Below, in pieces: positions 17,895-26,382 of a stretch of DNA of 64,000 nt. Made by a program: the position numbers and the translations under genes. The notes under the pieces were generated by a model. The model did no database searches and was not told the DNA's origin. It saw nothing but the letters and a program-made list of their open reading frames with translations. The stretch comes from Chloroflexota bacterium (GTDB taxonomy: Bacteria; Chloroflexota; Anaerolineae; DTLA01): positions 62,001-126,000 of the forward strand of contig JADBJK010000024.1 of the NCBI GenBank assembly GCA_014874485.1, read 5' to 3'. Numbering within the stretch: position 1 is the first letter of the stretch; every line of letters starts with the position of its first letter.

Positions 17895-20594
17895 ATGGTT
17901 GACTCTGGTCCGGCCTCATCCAAGCCCCGAAGGCGAACTCGGCCCGAGGGTCGTGATACCGATGGGTACACGCTGCTGCGGGAAACCAGCCGCCTAATCA
18001 GTTCTGTCCCCGATACCTCGGTGTTGCTGGAACTCCTGTACGAGGAGATACGGAAACTCGTCGCGGCGGACACGTACTACGTTACGCTTTATGACCCCCG
18101 CACGGATGAGGTGAGCATTGAGATTCTGATAGATGAGGGGGCGCGGTTCCCCCGCACGAAGCGGCGCATCACGACGGGCCTCACGCGGTGGATCATAGAC
18201 AATCGCAAGCCCTTGCTGGTGCGCGACATGGAGCACGACCCACTGCCGTGCGCTCCGGTGTTCATGGGCAAGCCGCGCATGTCGCAATCGTGGCTGGGTG
18301 TGCCGATGCTGTTGGGCGACCGGGTTGTGGGGGTTCTGGTCGCTGCCAGTTATACGCCGGGGGCATACACCGAAGCGCATCAGGAAATCCTGCTGCACGT
18401 GGCCAGCCAGGCGGCAGTGGCCATTGAGAACGCCCGACTGTACCAGGAGACGCAGCGGCGAGTCCGCGAACTGGACGCGCTTCAGCAGGTCAGCCTGGAA
18501 CTGGTCTCGTCGCTGGACGTGGCCGCCGTGCTCCGACTAGTGGTCCGCACGGCCCTGGAATTGACCGGTGCCAACGATGCACACGTCTTCCTGTACGACG
18601 AGACCACAGGGCGGCTGTCGTTCGGTGCGGCACTCTGGGCCACGGGAGAAAGCGACCTGCGGCCGCAGACTACGCCGCGCCCGGACGGGATTACGATGAC
18701 CTGCGTGCGCTCGGGCGAGGCGATTGTCATTCACGATTGTGCATCGCATCCGCTGTTTCTGGACCCGATCAAGCGGGGAGAGATGCAGTCTATTGTGAGC
18801 CTCCCGTTGCGGCGCGCTGCTCACGTGCTGGGCGCGCTGAACATCGCGTTCATTACGCCGCATGTGTTCGGCGATGACGAGATGCGGTTGCTGGGCCTTC
18901 TTGCCGACCAGGCCGCTATTGCCATTGACAATGCGCGGCTGTTCCAGGCAGCGCAGGAGCGGGCTGACCGGTTGGCGGCCGTGAGCGAGATCGCGAAGGC
19001 GATTACCCGGAGTTTTGACCTCAAGGAAATCGTATCTGCTGTTTCGCGATCGCTCATGCCGCTGCTGCCCCACGCGCACATGTGCCTGTGGCAGCACAAC
19101 GCCGCAGAAGGCGGCTGGGTCGCAGTGAGCGCAATGGAAGGGAACGCTGCGGCACTGGGCGAGGCGCTGGAGTCGCTTGTGGGCTGGGATGCGCTGACCG
19201 CGCCTCTGGTCTGGACCGCCGACGTCCGACAGGGAGACATCGGGGCCGCGTTGGCTTCGGCGGGACTGGGGACGTTGGCCGTGGTGCCCGTGCTGGCCGA
19301 CGGGAAGTGCGTCGGGCTTTGGACCGTGGGAACAGGCGAGGCCGCTGCCTTTGGCCCCGCACAGTTGGAGTTGCTGAGCCAGGTGTCGGGGCATTTGGCC
19401 ATCGCCATTCAGAACGCGCGGCTGTATTCGGAGGTGGAGGATGCCCTGGAGCGCCTTCGCCAGAGCCAGACGCAGTTGGTGCGGTCCGAGCGGATGCGGG
19501 CGCTGGCCGAACTGTCGGCGGGCGTCGCCCACGATTTCAACAACGTGCTCACGAGCATTCTGGGGCGAGTGCAGTTGATGCTGACGCACGTGCAAGACCC
19601 GGCGGTGCGCGAGTCATTGCAGGTGATTGAGCGAGCGGCGCGCAATGGAGCGCAGACGGTGCGGCGCATCATGGGGTTCGCGCGCCACCGCGAGGGTGAG
19701 GATTTCGTCCCGCTGGACGTGAACGGTCTAGTGGAGGATGCGATCTTGCTGACGGAGCCGCGCTGGCGGGACCCCGTGTCGGATCGGCCACCGATAGACG
19801 TGAAGTTCCGCCGCGGCAGGCGGATGACGGTGATGGGGTCCGCGGCCGAACTGAGCGAGGTGCTCACGAACCTGATTTTCAACGCGGTGGACGCCATGCC
19901 CGCGGGCGGTCGGCTGCTGCTGGAGACCCGTCGCGAGGGAGACGAGGCGGTTATCCGCGTGCAGGATACAGGCGTTGGCATTCCGCCTGAACTGATGAAT
20001 CGTCTGTTCACGCCCTTTTTCACGACGAAGGGTAGCGGGAACGCCGGTATGGGGCTGAGCGTGGCACGCGAGATCGTGGCCCGCCATGGCGGCACGATCC
20101 GAGTGGAAAGCACGGTGGGCAAGGGCAGTACGTTCTCCGTGCACCTGCCGATTGCATGGCACGTTCAGACACACGAGTTTGAGAAAGAGTTGCATATGAC
20201 ACAGCCAACAAAGATTCAGAGGAACCTCAGCATCTTGGTCGTTGAGGACGAGGAAAGCATCCGCCGGTTGCTGGCCAGCATCCTGGGCCTGGAAGGGCAC
20301 GAGGTGCGCACCTTCCGCACGGCATCGGAGGGGATTGCCGCGTTCACCGAGCGGCAGGCCGACTTGGTCATCACGGATTTGGGCCTTCCGGACCAGTCGG
20401 GGTGGGAGGTGGCGCGCCAGATCAAGGCGGCCTCGCCGCAGACACCGGTGATTCTCATCACGGGGTGGGGGGTCAGCGCGGAGGTTACGGAAGCGAGGCG
20501 CAGAGGCGTGGACTACATTTTGCCCAAGCCGTTTGAGTTTGAGGAATTGAGCGAACTGATTTCCAAAGCCCTGGGCGACCTGGGGCAGCGATAG
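17895..20594 (+). CDS. Hybrid sensor histidine kinase with three GAF domains and a receiver domain
   Basis: Cytosolic two-component sensor; no membrane segments are seen. Three GAF-type domains span about residues 25-185, 190-355 and 355-525; they usually bind small ligands or cofactors. The dimerisation helix carries the phospho-acceptor His 546 in LSAGVAHDFNNVL. The ATPase domain shows NLIFNAVDAMPAGG, DTGVGIP and GMGLSVAREIV. A CheY-like receiver is fused at about 775-895, with VVEDEES, Asp 828 in VITDLGLPD and the Lys in LPKPF. The ATG at 17895 is chosen over the TTG at 17868, which sits on the predicted transcript start. An in-frame ATG at 20196 opens the receiver domain. No DNA-binding output is present. 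The next gene starts 10 bp later. Confidence 0.92.
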   Translation: MVDSGPASSKPRRRTRPEGRDTDGYTLLRETSRLISSVPDTSVLLELLYEEIRKLVAADTYYVTLYDPRTDEVSIEILIDEGARFPRTKRRITTGLTRWIIDNRKPLLVRDMEHDPLPCAPVFMGKPRMSQSWLGVPMLLGDRVVGVLVAASYTPGAYTEAHQEILLHVASQAAVAIENARLYQETQRRVRELDALQQVSLELVSSLDVAAVLRLVVRTALELTGANDAHVFLYDETTGRLSFGAALWATGESDLRPQTTPRPDGITMTCVRSGEAIVIHDCASHPLFLDPIKRGEMQSIVSLPLRRAAHVLGALNIAFITPHVFGDDEMRLLGLLADQAAIAIDNARLFQAAQERADRLAAVSEIAKAITRSFDLKEIVSAVSRSLMPLLPHAHMCLWQHNAAEGGWVAVSAMEGNAAALGEALESLVGWDALTAPLVWTADVRQGDIGAALASAGLGTLAVVPVLADGKCVGLWTVGTGEAAAFGPAQLELLSQVSGHLAIAIQNARLYSEVEDALERLRQSQTQLVRSERMRALAELSAGVAHDFNNVLTSILGRVQLMLTHVQDPAVRESLQVIERAARNGAQTVRRIMGFARHREGEDFVPLDVNGLVEDAILLTEPRWRDPVSDRPPIDVKFRRGRRMTVMGSAAELSEVLTNLIFNAVDAMPAGGRLLLETRREGDEAVIRVQDTGVGIPPELMNRLFTPFFTTKGSGNAGMGLSVAREIVARHGGTIRVESTVGKGSTFSVHLPIAWHVQTHEFEKELHMTQPTKIQRNLSILVVEDEESIRRLLASILGLEGHEVRTFRTASEGIAAFTERQADLVITDLGLPDQSGWEVARQIKAASPQTPVILITGWGVSAEVTEARRRGVDYILPKPFEFEELSELISKALGDLGQR

Positions 20595-20604
20595 GAGCGA
20601 ATTC

Positions 20605-20997
20605 ATGACCACCGACCTTGCGAACGAGATTCGTGCGAACCTGCGGGATGGGAAACTGCCGTGCGCCGTGGCGTGGCGCATCGCCGAGCGAATGGGCGTG
20701 GAGCGGCGGGCCGTCGGCGAGATGGCCGACGCGCTGGAGATTCGCATCAGCCACTGCCAACTGGGGCTGTTCGGCTACGGCGAGAAGCGCCTGGGCCAGC
20801 ACAAGATTCTGAAGCAGCCGGAGAGCCCGGACACAGTGCTGGCCGATGCGATCCGCGCGGAAGCCCACGACGGCAAGATAACCTGCGCGCAATTGTTTGA
20901 GATCGCGGGGCGCCTGGGACGCCCACCGATGGACGCCAGCGGCCACGCCGAGGCGCTGGGAATCAAGATCGCGCAGTGCCAGTTGGGGTGTTTCTAG
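20605..20997 (+). CDS. Uncharacterised protein with two tandem copies of a DGK-CA...HCQLG domain
   Basis: I do not recognise a named family. The 130-residue protein is two homologous halves of about 55 residues: residues 4-60 with [17 protein letters not shown] ending in ISHCQLGLF, and residues 74-130 with [17 protein letters not shown] ending in IAQCQLGCF. The predicted structure is helical and helix-turn-helix-like, with one conserved Cys near the start and a CQLG motif at the end of each half. It has a TAGGAGC box, and its stop overlaps the moaC GTG (TAGTG), so the two are translationally coupled. Single-domain relatives near molybdopterin genes are my recollection, not a search result. 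A regulator or metal/cofactor-binding protein for Moco synthesis is plausible. Confidence 0.7.
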   Translation: MTTDLANEIRANLRDGKLPCAVAWRIAERMGVERRAVGEMADALEIRISHCQLGLFGYGEKRLGQHKILKQPESPDTVLADAIRAEAHDGKITCAQLFEIAGRLGRPPMDASGHAEALGIKIAQCQLGCF

Positions 20998-21506
20998 TGG
21001 GCGAGGGCAAGCGGCTGTCGCACCTGGACGAGTCGGGCAAGGCGCGCATGGTGGACGTGGGCGCGAAGGCGGACTCGGAGCGCGTCGCCATTGCCCGCGG
21101 CGTCGTGCGGATGAGCGCCGAGACGTTGGCCCTGATTCGGGAGGGGGGCATCGCCAAGGGCGATGTGCGCGCGGCGGCAGAACTGGCAGGCGTCATGGGC
21201 GCCAAGCGGACAGCCGACTTGATCCCGCTGTGCCATCCGCTGGCCTTGACGCAGGTGGTCGTGGTTGTGGATGTGGAAGGCGCGACCGTGGATGCCAATG
21301 GGACGGCGGAGGTGGTGATTACGGCGACGGCCAAGACCGTTGGGAAGACCGGCGTGGAGATGGAGGCGCTCACGGCAGTGTGCGTGGCCGCGCTCACCGT
21401 GTACGACATGTGCAAGGCGGTGGACCGGGGGATGCGCATTGCCGACGTGCGGCTTGTGCACAAGAGCGGCGGGCGAAGCGGGACGTGGGATGCCCGCGAG
21501 GTCTAG
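20997..21506 (+). CDS. moaC: Cyclic pyranopterin monophosphate synthase
   Basis: With MoaA, converts GTP to cyclic pyranopterin monophosphate, the first step of molybdenum cofactor synthesis. Signature motifs are [34 protein letters not shown], the active-site LIPLCHPL, and [12 protein letters not shown] with [10 protein letters not shown]. The track start at 20976 lies inside the preceding gene. GTG at 20997, overlapping that gene's TAG, gives 169 residues, close to the usual 160. GTG 20988 is an alternative. Confidence 0.94.
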   Translation: MGEGKRLSHLDESGKARMVDVGAKADSERVAIARGVVRMSAETLALIREGGIAKGDVRAAAELAGVMGAKRTADLIPLCHPLALTQVVVVVDVEGATVDANGTAEVVITATAKTVGKTGVEMEALTAVCVAALTVYDMCKAVDRGMRIADVRLVHKSGGRSGTWDAREV

Positions 21507-21540
21507 CCAACGCGATGATGGCTTTCAACGTGAGGTGGAT

Positions 21541-21987
21541 ATGCAAGGGCGCATCGTTGCAGTCTGTACAAGCACCAAAAAGGGCGTTGCGAAGAAGGAC
21601 GTGGGGCAGGCCGAGGCCCGCGTGAACTGGGGCCTGGTTGGCGATGCCCACGCGGCCGACTGGCACCGGCAGGTGAGCCTGCTGGCGATGGAAAGCATTG
21701 AGAAGATGCGGGCGCTGGGCCTGAAGGTGCGGCCGGGGAGTTTCGCCGAGAACCTGACGACCGAGGGGATTGACCTGTTGGCCCTGCCCATCGGGAGCCG
21801 CGTGCGTGTTGGGAATGATGTGGTCCTGGAGATCACGCAGCACGGCAAGATTTGCCACGAGAAGTGCGCTATCTATCGCGCCGCCGGCGATTGCGTGATG
21901 CCGCGCGAGGGGATTTTCGCGCGGGTGATCACCGGCGGGACCATCCGCACCGGCGACATGATAACGCCCATCCACGAAGGTGAGTAG
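21541..21987 (+). CDS. MOSC-domain protein, Moco-associated
   Basis: 148-residue stand-alone MOSC domain, a fold that binds or transfers sulfur for molybdenum cofactor proteins. Motifs include GLVGDAHA, RPGSFAENLTTEGIDL, VLEITQHGKICHEKC and the C-terminal GDCVMPREGIFARVI. The three cysteines in the HGKICHEKC...GDC region are typical of this group, which is often fused or adjacent to MoaC or MogA. The ATG follows GAGGTGG, 34 bp after moaC and 5 bp before moaA, so it lies inside the Moco operon. Confidence 0.88.
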   Translation: MQGRIVAVCTSTKKGVAKKDVGQAEARVNWGLVGDAHAADWHRQVSLLAMESIEKMRALGLKVRPGSFAENLTTEGIDLLALPIGSRVRVGNDVVLEITQHGKICHEKCAIYRAAGDCVMPREGIFARVITGGTIRTGDMITPIHEGE

Positions 21988-21992
21988 GCGCG

Positions 21993-22970
21993 ATGGCGTG
22001 CCTGGATTCGTTCAACCGCTCCATCAGTTACCTGCGCGTGTCGGTAACCGACCGCTGCAACCTGCGGTGTGTATACTGCATGCCGCCGGAGGGCGTGCCC
22101 TGGGTTCCCCACGAGAACATCCTGCGCTACGAGGAAATCGTCCGGGTGGTGCGCGTCGGCGCGGAGATGGGCATCACGAAGGTGCGCCTGACGGGCGGGG
22201 AGCCACTGGTGCGGGCGGGGATTGCGTCGCTGGTGGCGATGATCGCGGCCATCCCCGGCGTGGACGATCTGGCCATGACCACGAACGGCATCCTGCTGGC
22301 CCAATACGCCGACGAGTTGGCGAAGGCGGGTCTCCACCGCGTGAATGTGAGCCTGGACACCTTGCGGCCGGAGCGATTCCGGGCCATCACGCGGTTGGGA
22401 AGCCTGGAGGATGTGGAGCGCGGGCTTGTAGCCGCAAGGGCCGCAGGGCTGGAGCCGGTCAAGGTGAACACCGTGCTGATGCGCGGCGTGAACGACGACG
22501 AGGTGGTGGACTTCGCGCGGCGGACGCTGCAGGAGCCGTTCCACGTGCGCTTCATTGAGGAGATGCCGGTGGGGATAGCGGCGGCGACGCGCTTCCTGCC
22601 GGTGGCCGAGGCAAGGGAGCGGATTGAGGCTGCCTTCGGCCCCCTGGAGGCGGCGCACCACCGCATGGGCAACGGTCCCGCATCGTACTATCGCATTCCG
22701 GGCGCGCGCGGCACCATCGGGTTCATCAGCGCGGTCAGCGAGCACTTTTGCCACCAGTGCAACCGCCTGCGCCTGACGGCGGACGGGCGGCTGCGGCCCT
22801 GCCTGCTGTCGGATGCGGAAATCCCGCTGCGCGAGGCGCTGCGGAGCGGGGTCAGCGACGAGGAACTGAAGCAGATCATCCTCGCGGCGGTGGCTGCGAA
22901 ACCGGACGGGCATCATCTGGGAGAAGGGGTGGCCGTTTCGGGTCGCGGGATGTCGCAGATCGGCGGGTGA
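21993..22970 (+). CDS. moaA: GTP 3',8-cyclase
   Basis: Radical SAM enzyme that rearranges GTP to 3',8-cyclo-GTP, the substrate of MoaC. The SAM-cluster motif TDRCNLRCVYCMPPEG is near the N-terminus, with LTGGEPLVR and MTTNG after it. The second [4Fe-4S] cluster that holds GTP is provided by HFCHQCNRLRLTADGRLRPC. The protein ends in the Gly-Gly tail (SQIGG) needed for activity. At 325 residues the length is normal. It starts 5 bp after the MOSC gene. Confidence 0.96.
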   Translation: MACLDSFNRSISYLRVSVTDRCNLRCVYCMPPEGVPWVPHENILRYEEIVRVVRVGAEMGITKVRLTGGEPLVRAGIASLVAMIAAIPGVDDLAMTTNGILLAQYADELAKAGLHRVNVSLDTLRPERFRAITRLGSLEDVERGLVAARAAGLEPVKVNTVLMRGVNDDEVVDFARRTLQEPFHVRFIEEMPVGIAAATRFLPVAEARERIEAAFGPLEAAHHRMGNGPASYYRIPGARGTIGFISAVSEHFCHQCNRLRLTADGRLRPCLLSDAEIPLREALRSGVSDEELKQIILAAVAAKPDGHHLGEGVAVSGRGMSQIGG

Positions 22971-23057
22971 GGGCGCTCTGCGCAGCGAAGCGGGCCGAGC
23001 AACCGAGCGCAGGCGAGAGTGTTGCTATTGCAATAACGATTCTCACGGCGACGAGCG

Positions 23058-23717
23058 ATGGAACACGCAACGCTTTCTGAGAGGGGGCTAGCGCTTCGGC
23101 GCAAGATCATCCGCGGGTTCACCCGTCCCATCATGCACACGCTGTTCAAGGTGCGCGTGTACGGGAAGGAGCACTTCCCGCGCAGCGGGCCTTTGCTGGT
23201 GGTGTGCAATCACTTCCATTGGGGAGAACCGCCCCTGTTGGCACTGTCCAGCCCGTGGGACATAGAGTTCCTGGGGGCGAGGGCTGCCATGATGCACAAA
23301 TGGGTGGGATGGTTCATCCGCCTGTACCGCGCGATTCCGGTGGAGAAATTGGGAGTCAACGTGGAGGCGGTGAGGGAAGCCCTTGACTTCCTGCGGGCGG
23401 GGAAGATCGTGGGGGTATTCCCGGAAGGGCGCACGCATCTGAACCACCTGAGCACGCCGTGGCCGGGGGCTGCATTTATCGCGCTCAAGGCGGGCGTGCC
23501 GGTGTTGCCAGTGGGGATTACCGGCACGTTTGAGGCCCCACAACGCTGGCGGTCGTTCCAGCGTGCGCCGGTGGAAATCCGCGTGGGCGAGGTGTTCGGG
23601 CCGTTGAAGCCGCCGGAGACAGGAGACAGGAAGGCTGCGCTGGAGTGGGCCAGCCGCGAGATCATGCGGCGCATTGCCGCGCTGCTGCCTGAAGGGATGC
23701 GCGGCTCGTTCCTGTGA
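23058..23717 (+). CDS. PlsC-like 1-acyl-sn-glycerol-3-phosphate acyltransferase
   Basis: Membrane-associated acyltransferase expected to make phosphatidic acid from lysophosphatidic acid. The fourth-block motif FPEGRTH is intact, and VPVLPVGITGTFEAP follows. The first motif, normally N-H-x4-D, reads NHFHWGEP, so the catalytic Asp is replaced by Glu, which may alter activity or substrate. The 219-residue length is usual. It is 87 bp after moaA on the same strand and may be a separate unit; an ATTGCAAT palindrome lies in the gap. Confidence 0.85.
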   Translation: MEHATLSERGLALRRKIIRGFTRPIMHTLFKVRVYGKEHFPRSGPLLVVCNHFHWGEPPLLALSSPWDIEFLGARAAMMHKWVGWFIRLYRAIPVEKLGVNVEAVREALDFLRAGKIVGVFPEGRTHLNHLSTPWPGAAFIALKAGVPVLPVGITGTFEAPQRWRSFQRAPVEIRVGEVFGPLKPPETGDRKAALEWASREIMRRIAALLPEGMRGSFL

Positions 23718-23790
23718 GGCCGCGAACAGGGTGATGCGGTAGCCGCCCGCGACCGGAAGTTCGCCGGGCCGCGGACGGGAGGAGGTTGGG

Positions 23791-25074
23791 TTGCGCATGA
23801 GAATCCGCCCCGCGATACGCGCGGGGATTTTGCTGGCCGTGATCGCGACCGTCGTTGTCGCGGCGCAGGGGGCACAGGCGCAGACGCCTGCTGCTACGTG
23901 CGGCGCGTGCCACGCGCAGGAGTACGATGGCTGGGCGGCGTCGGCCCACGCGTACGCGGCAGAATCCCTGGCATTTCACTCGCTGGCGGGCGCGGCTTCG
24001 GCAGTCGCCGGCTGGGGTTCCGATGGGTGCAATCGGTGCCATGCGCCGCTGGTGCGAGGGAGCGCGGAGACAGCCGCCGGCGTGTCGTGCGAGGCGTGCC
24101 ATCTGATACAGCGGGTGGAGGACGCGGGCAGCGGGAATTTCTCGCTGGCGACCGATGGCGTCCTGCGAAGCGTGAAAGTGGGTCCGGCTCCTCATCCCGC
24201 GTCGGCCTCGCCCCTGTTTGGCGACGCGCTGTTCTGCGCGGCCTGCCACGAGCAGTATCACCCGGTCAGTGGAGTGGCGCTCCAGAGCACGTACACGGAG
24301 TGGGTGAACAGTGCGGGTTCCCACGGCGGCAAGACGTGTCAAGCGTGCCACATGGCGGAGGCGTCGTCCGGCCATGCGTTCGGGCCTAGTGCGTCGGACG
24401 TTGCAGCCAAGGGCGAGGCGCTGGCGCGGGCGATCGCGCTGGAAGTGCGCTGGCCGAATTCGGCGCAGGCGGGCAAGGCCCTCATGGTGGATGTGCGGCT
24501 GGAGAACACGGGGGCCGCGCACGCCCTTCCCACCGGCAAGCCGGAAGGCTACGAGATGTGGCTGGAGATGGCGGCCACGGTGGGCGGGCAGACGGTATTC
24601 ACCGAGGCGCTGCCGTATGGCGTGGTCTTCGCAGATGAGGAAGGCAACTACGAGCCGCGGGTAACCTCCTCGGATGCGGCAAGTCTGCTGCGGGACCATC
24701 GGCTGTCCCCCGGCCGTGCGGTGGTAGAGCGGTTCGCCTTTGTCGTCCCGTCGGATGTGCGCGGACAGTTGGACGTGGAAGTTCGGCTGATGTATCGGCG
24801 GACTCCGGCGTGGCTGTCGGACCGGCTGGGGCTTCCGACGGCGCCGGAGGTGGTGGTGCGTCGCGCATCGGCGGCGGTGCCGGTGATGGAGCCGCCCCCG
24901 CGCCCAACGTATGTGGCTCCCACGCCCACGGCGACCCTAGTCCCAACGCCGACCCCTGTGCTAGAAGGCGGCGGGACAATGGAAGGAGAGGGCTGGCTTG
25001 GGCCGTTCCTGCTGGTTGCCGGGTTGGTGCTCCTCGGCGTGGCGGCCTGGGCGGTGAAGGCGCGCGCCGTGTAG
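23791..25074 (+). CDS. Secreted membrane-anchored pentaheme c-type cytochrome
   Basis: Extracytoplasmic electron-transfer protein. After a signal peptide (AGILLAVIATVVVAAQGAQA) it has five CxxCH heme sites: CGACH, CNRCH, CEACH, CAACH and CQACH, all in the first 200 residues, resembling the cytochrome c554/NrfA-like fold. Residues about 210-370 form a beta-rich domain (VDVRLENTGAAHALPTGKPEGY). A short PT-rich linker and a single C-terminal membrane helix (GPFLLVAGLVLLGVAAWAV) anchor it. TTG 23791 lies 5 nt after GGAGG and ATG 23797 lies 11 nt after it; either could be the start. The partner and acceptor are unknown. Confidence 0.85.
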   Translation: MRMRIRPAIRAGILLAVIATVVVAAQGAQAQTPAATCGACHAQEYDGWAASAHAYAAESLAFHSLAGAASAVAGWGSDGCNRCHAPLVRGSAETAAGVSCEACHLIQRVEDAGSGNFSLATDGVLRSVKVGPAPHPASASPLFGDALFCAACHEQYHPVSGVALQSTYTEWVNSAGSHGGKTCQACHMAEASSGHAFGPSASDVAAKGEALARAIALEVRWPNSAQAGKALMVDVRLENTGAAHALPTGKPEGYEMWLEMAATVGGQTVFTEALPYGVVFADEEGNYEPRVTSSDAASLLRDHRLSPGRAVVERFAFVVPSDVRGQLDVEVRLMYRRTPAWLSDRLGLPTAPEVVVRRASAAVPVMEPPPRPTYVAPTPTATLVPTPTPVLEGGGTMEGEGWLGPFLLVAGLVLLGVAAWAVKARAV

Positions 25075-25088
25075 CCCGCGCCTACCGG

Positions 25089-26366
25089 CTACGATTCACG
25101 CGCCGCTGCGAAAGCCGCAGCCCGGCTGCTGAGCAGCGCGCCGTACAAGGCCACGATCTGGTCGGCGATGTGGGGCCACGCGAAGCGTTGTGCCCACTCG
25201 CGGGCGTTTCCCCCCATTTTGTCGCGCAGTTCGGGCTCATCCAGAAGCAGGCAGAGTTTCTCGGCGAGTGCGTTCGGGGAGTTGGCCGGGAACAGAAGCC
25301 CGGTCAGTCCGTCCTGGATGGTGTACATGAGACCGCCCGCCTTGGACGCGATGACCGGAACCCCGCAGGCCATAGCCTCCACTGCCACCATGCCGAAGGA
25401 TTCGTAGTAGGACGGCACGACCACAACGTAGGCCGCCGAGTAGTAGTACGGCAGGGCGTCCTGATCCTTTGACCCCAGGAAGGTAACCAGGTCCCGCAGT
25501 TCCAGTTGCTCGCGCAGTTCGCGCAGGCGCTGTTCCTCTGCCGAACGCGAGGCTTCGGTTTCCTCGCCCTCGCCGCCGATGATGGAGACGCAGATGTTGT
25601 CGCAGAGGCACGGCGTCTCTTTCGCGAGGATGGCGATGGCGCGGAACAGGGTCTCAATGCCTTTGAGCGGCTCAATGCGGCCCACGTACAGGATGAGTTT
25701 GCGTTCCGGCGGGATGCCGATGCAGGCCTTCGCCGTTTCCACGGGGATAGGCCGAAAGCGTTCGGTGTCCACGCCCGCCGGGATGACCCGAATCTTGGCG
25801 GGGTCTGCGGCGTAGAGCCACGCCATCTGCGCTTTCTCCAATGGGCTGGCGGCGATCAGGCAGTCGGCCCACTGCATGACCTGTCCTTCCACCTGGATGC
25901 GCAGGTCGGTTTCCAATTCCTGGGGTGACGCCGCGACGGCGTTTTTCATGTGGCCCAGGGTGTGGAACATGTGGACGACGGGAACTCCCCAGGTGCGTTG
26001 GAGTTCGTGCGCGACCCAGCCCGAAAGCCAGTAGTGGCTGTGGATGAGGTTATAGAAGGTGTGCTCTCGGTTGGCGAACTGGACAAGGGCCTGGGTGAAT
26101 TCCGGCAGGTGGTGGAAGATTCTGTTCTTGTCGTGGGGGGCCTTGGGCCCGGCGGGAAGGTGGATGACCCGCGCGTTGGGCGCGAATTCCTGCATCGGCG
26201 GTGCGTCGGGCGACTGCTGGCGGGTGAAGACGTCTACGGCTATCCCGCGCGTGCCCAATTCGCGCGCCAGGTCGCGCACATACACGTTCATGCCCCCGGC
26301 TTCCTTGCCGCCGAGCGTGGCCAGGGGCGATGTGTGGACGCTGATCATGGCGACGCGAAGGGGCAC
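25089..26366 (-). CDS. GT4 glycosyltransferase, MshA/sucrose-phosphate synthase-like
   Basis: Retaining GT-B glycosyltransferase. The N-terminal GGKEAGGMNVYVRDLA loop is typical of MshA and sucrose-phosphate-synthase relatives and binds the acceptor phosphate. HSHYWLSG and HTLGHMKN lie in the acceptor domain. The donor domain has LYVGRIEPLKGIETL and the E-x7-E pair in ESFGMVAVEAMACG. The sugar donor and acceptor cannot be read from sequence. The track ORF begins inside the neighbouring gene. GTG 26366, 9 nt after AGGAG, gives 425 residues; ATG 26348 is an alternative. It lies 16 bp downstream of the acetyltransferase-like gene, so they are probably cotranscribed. Confidence 0.86.
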   Translation of the reverse strand: MPLRVAMISVHTSPLATLGGKEAGGMNVYVRDLARELGTRGIAVDVFTRQQSPDAPPMQEFAPNARVIHLPAGPKAPHDKNRIFHHLPEFTQALVQFANREHTFYNLIHSHYWLSGWVAHELQRTWGVPVVHMFHTLGHMKNAVAASPQELETDLRIQVEGQVMQWADCLIAASPLEKAQMAWLYAADPAKIRVIPAGVDTERFRPIPVETAKACIGIPPERKLILYVGRIEPLKGIETLFRAIAILAKETPCLCDNICVSIIGGEGEETEASRSAEEQRLRELREQLELRDLVTFLGSKDQDALPYYYSAAYVVVVPSYYESFGMVAVEAMACGVPVIASKAGGLMYTIQDGLTGLLFPANSPNALAEKLCLLLDEPELRDKMGGNAREWAQRFAWPHIADQIVALYGALLSSRAAAFAAARES

Positions 26367-26382
26367 GGGCCACAACTCCTGA

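Noticed and set aside
21340-21540. Longer MOSC start (215-aa ORF)
   Set aside because: The extension overlaps moaC in another frame; ATG 21541 has a good Shine-Dalgarno and gives the domain's normal length.
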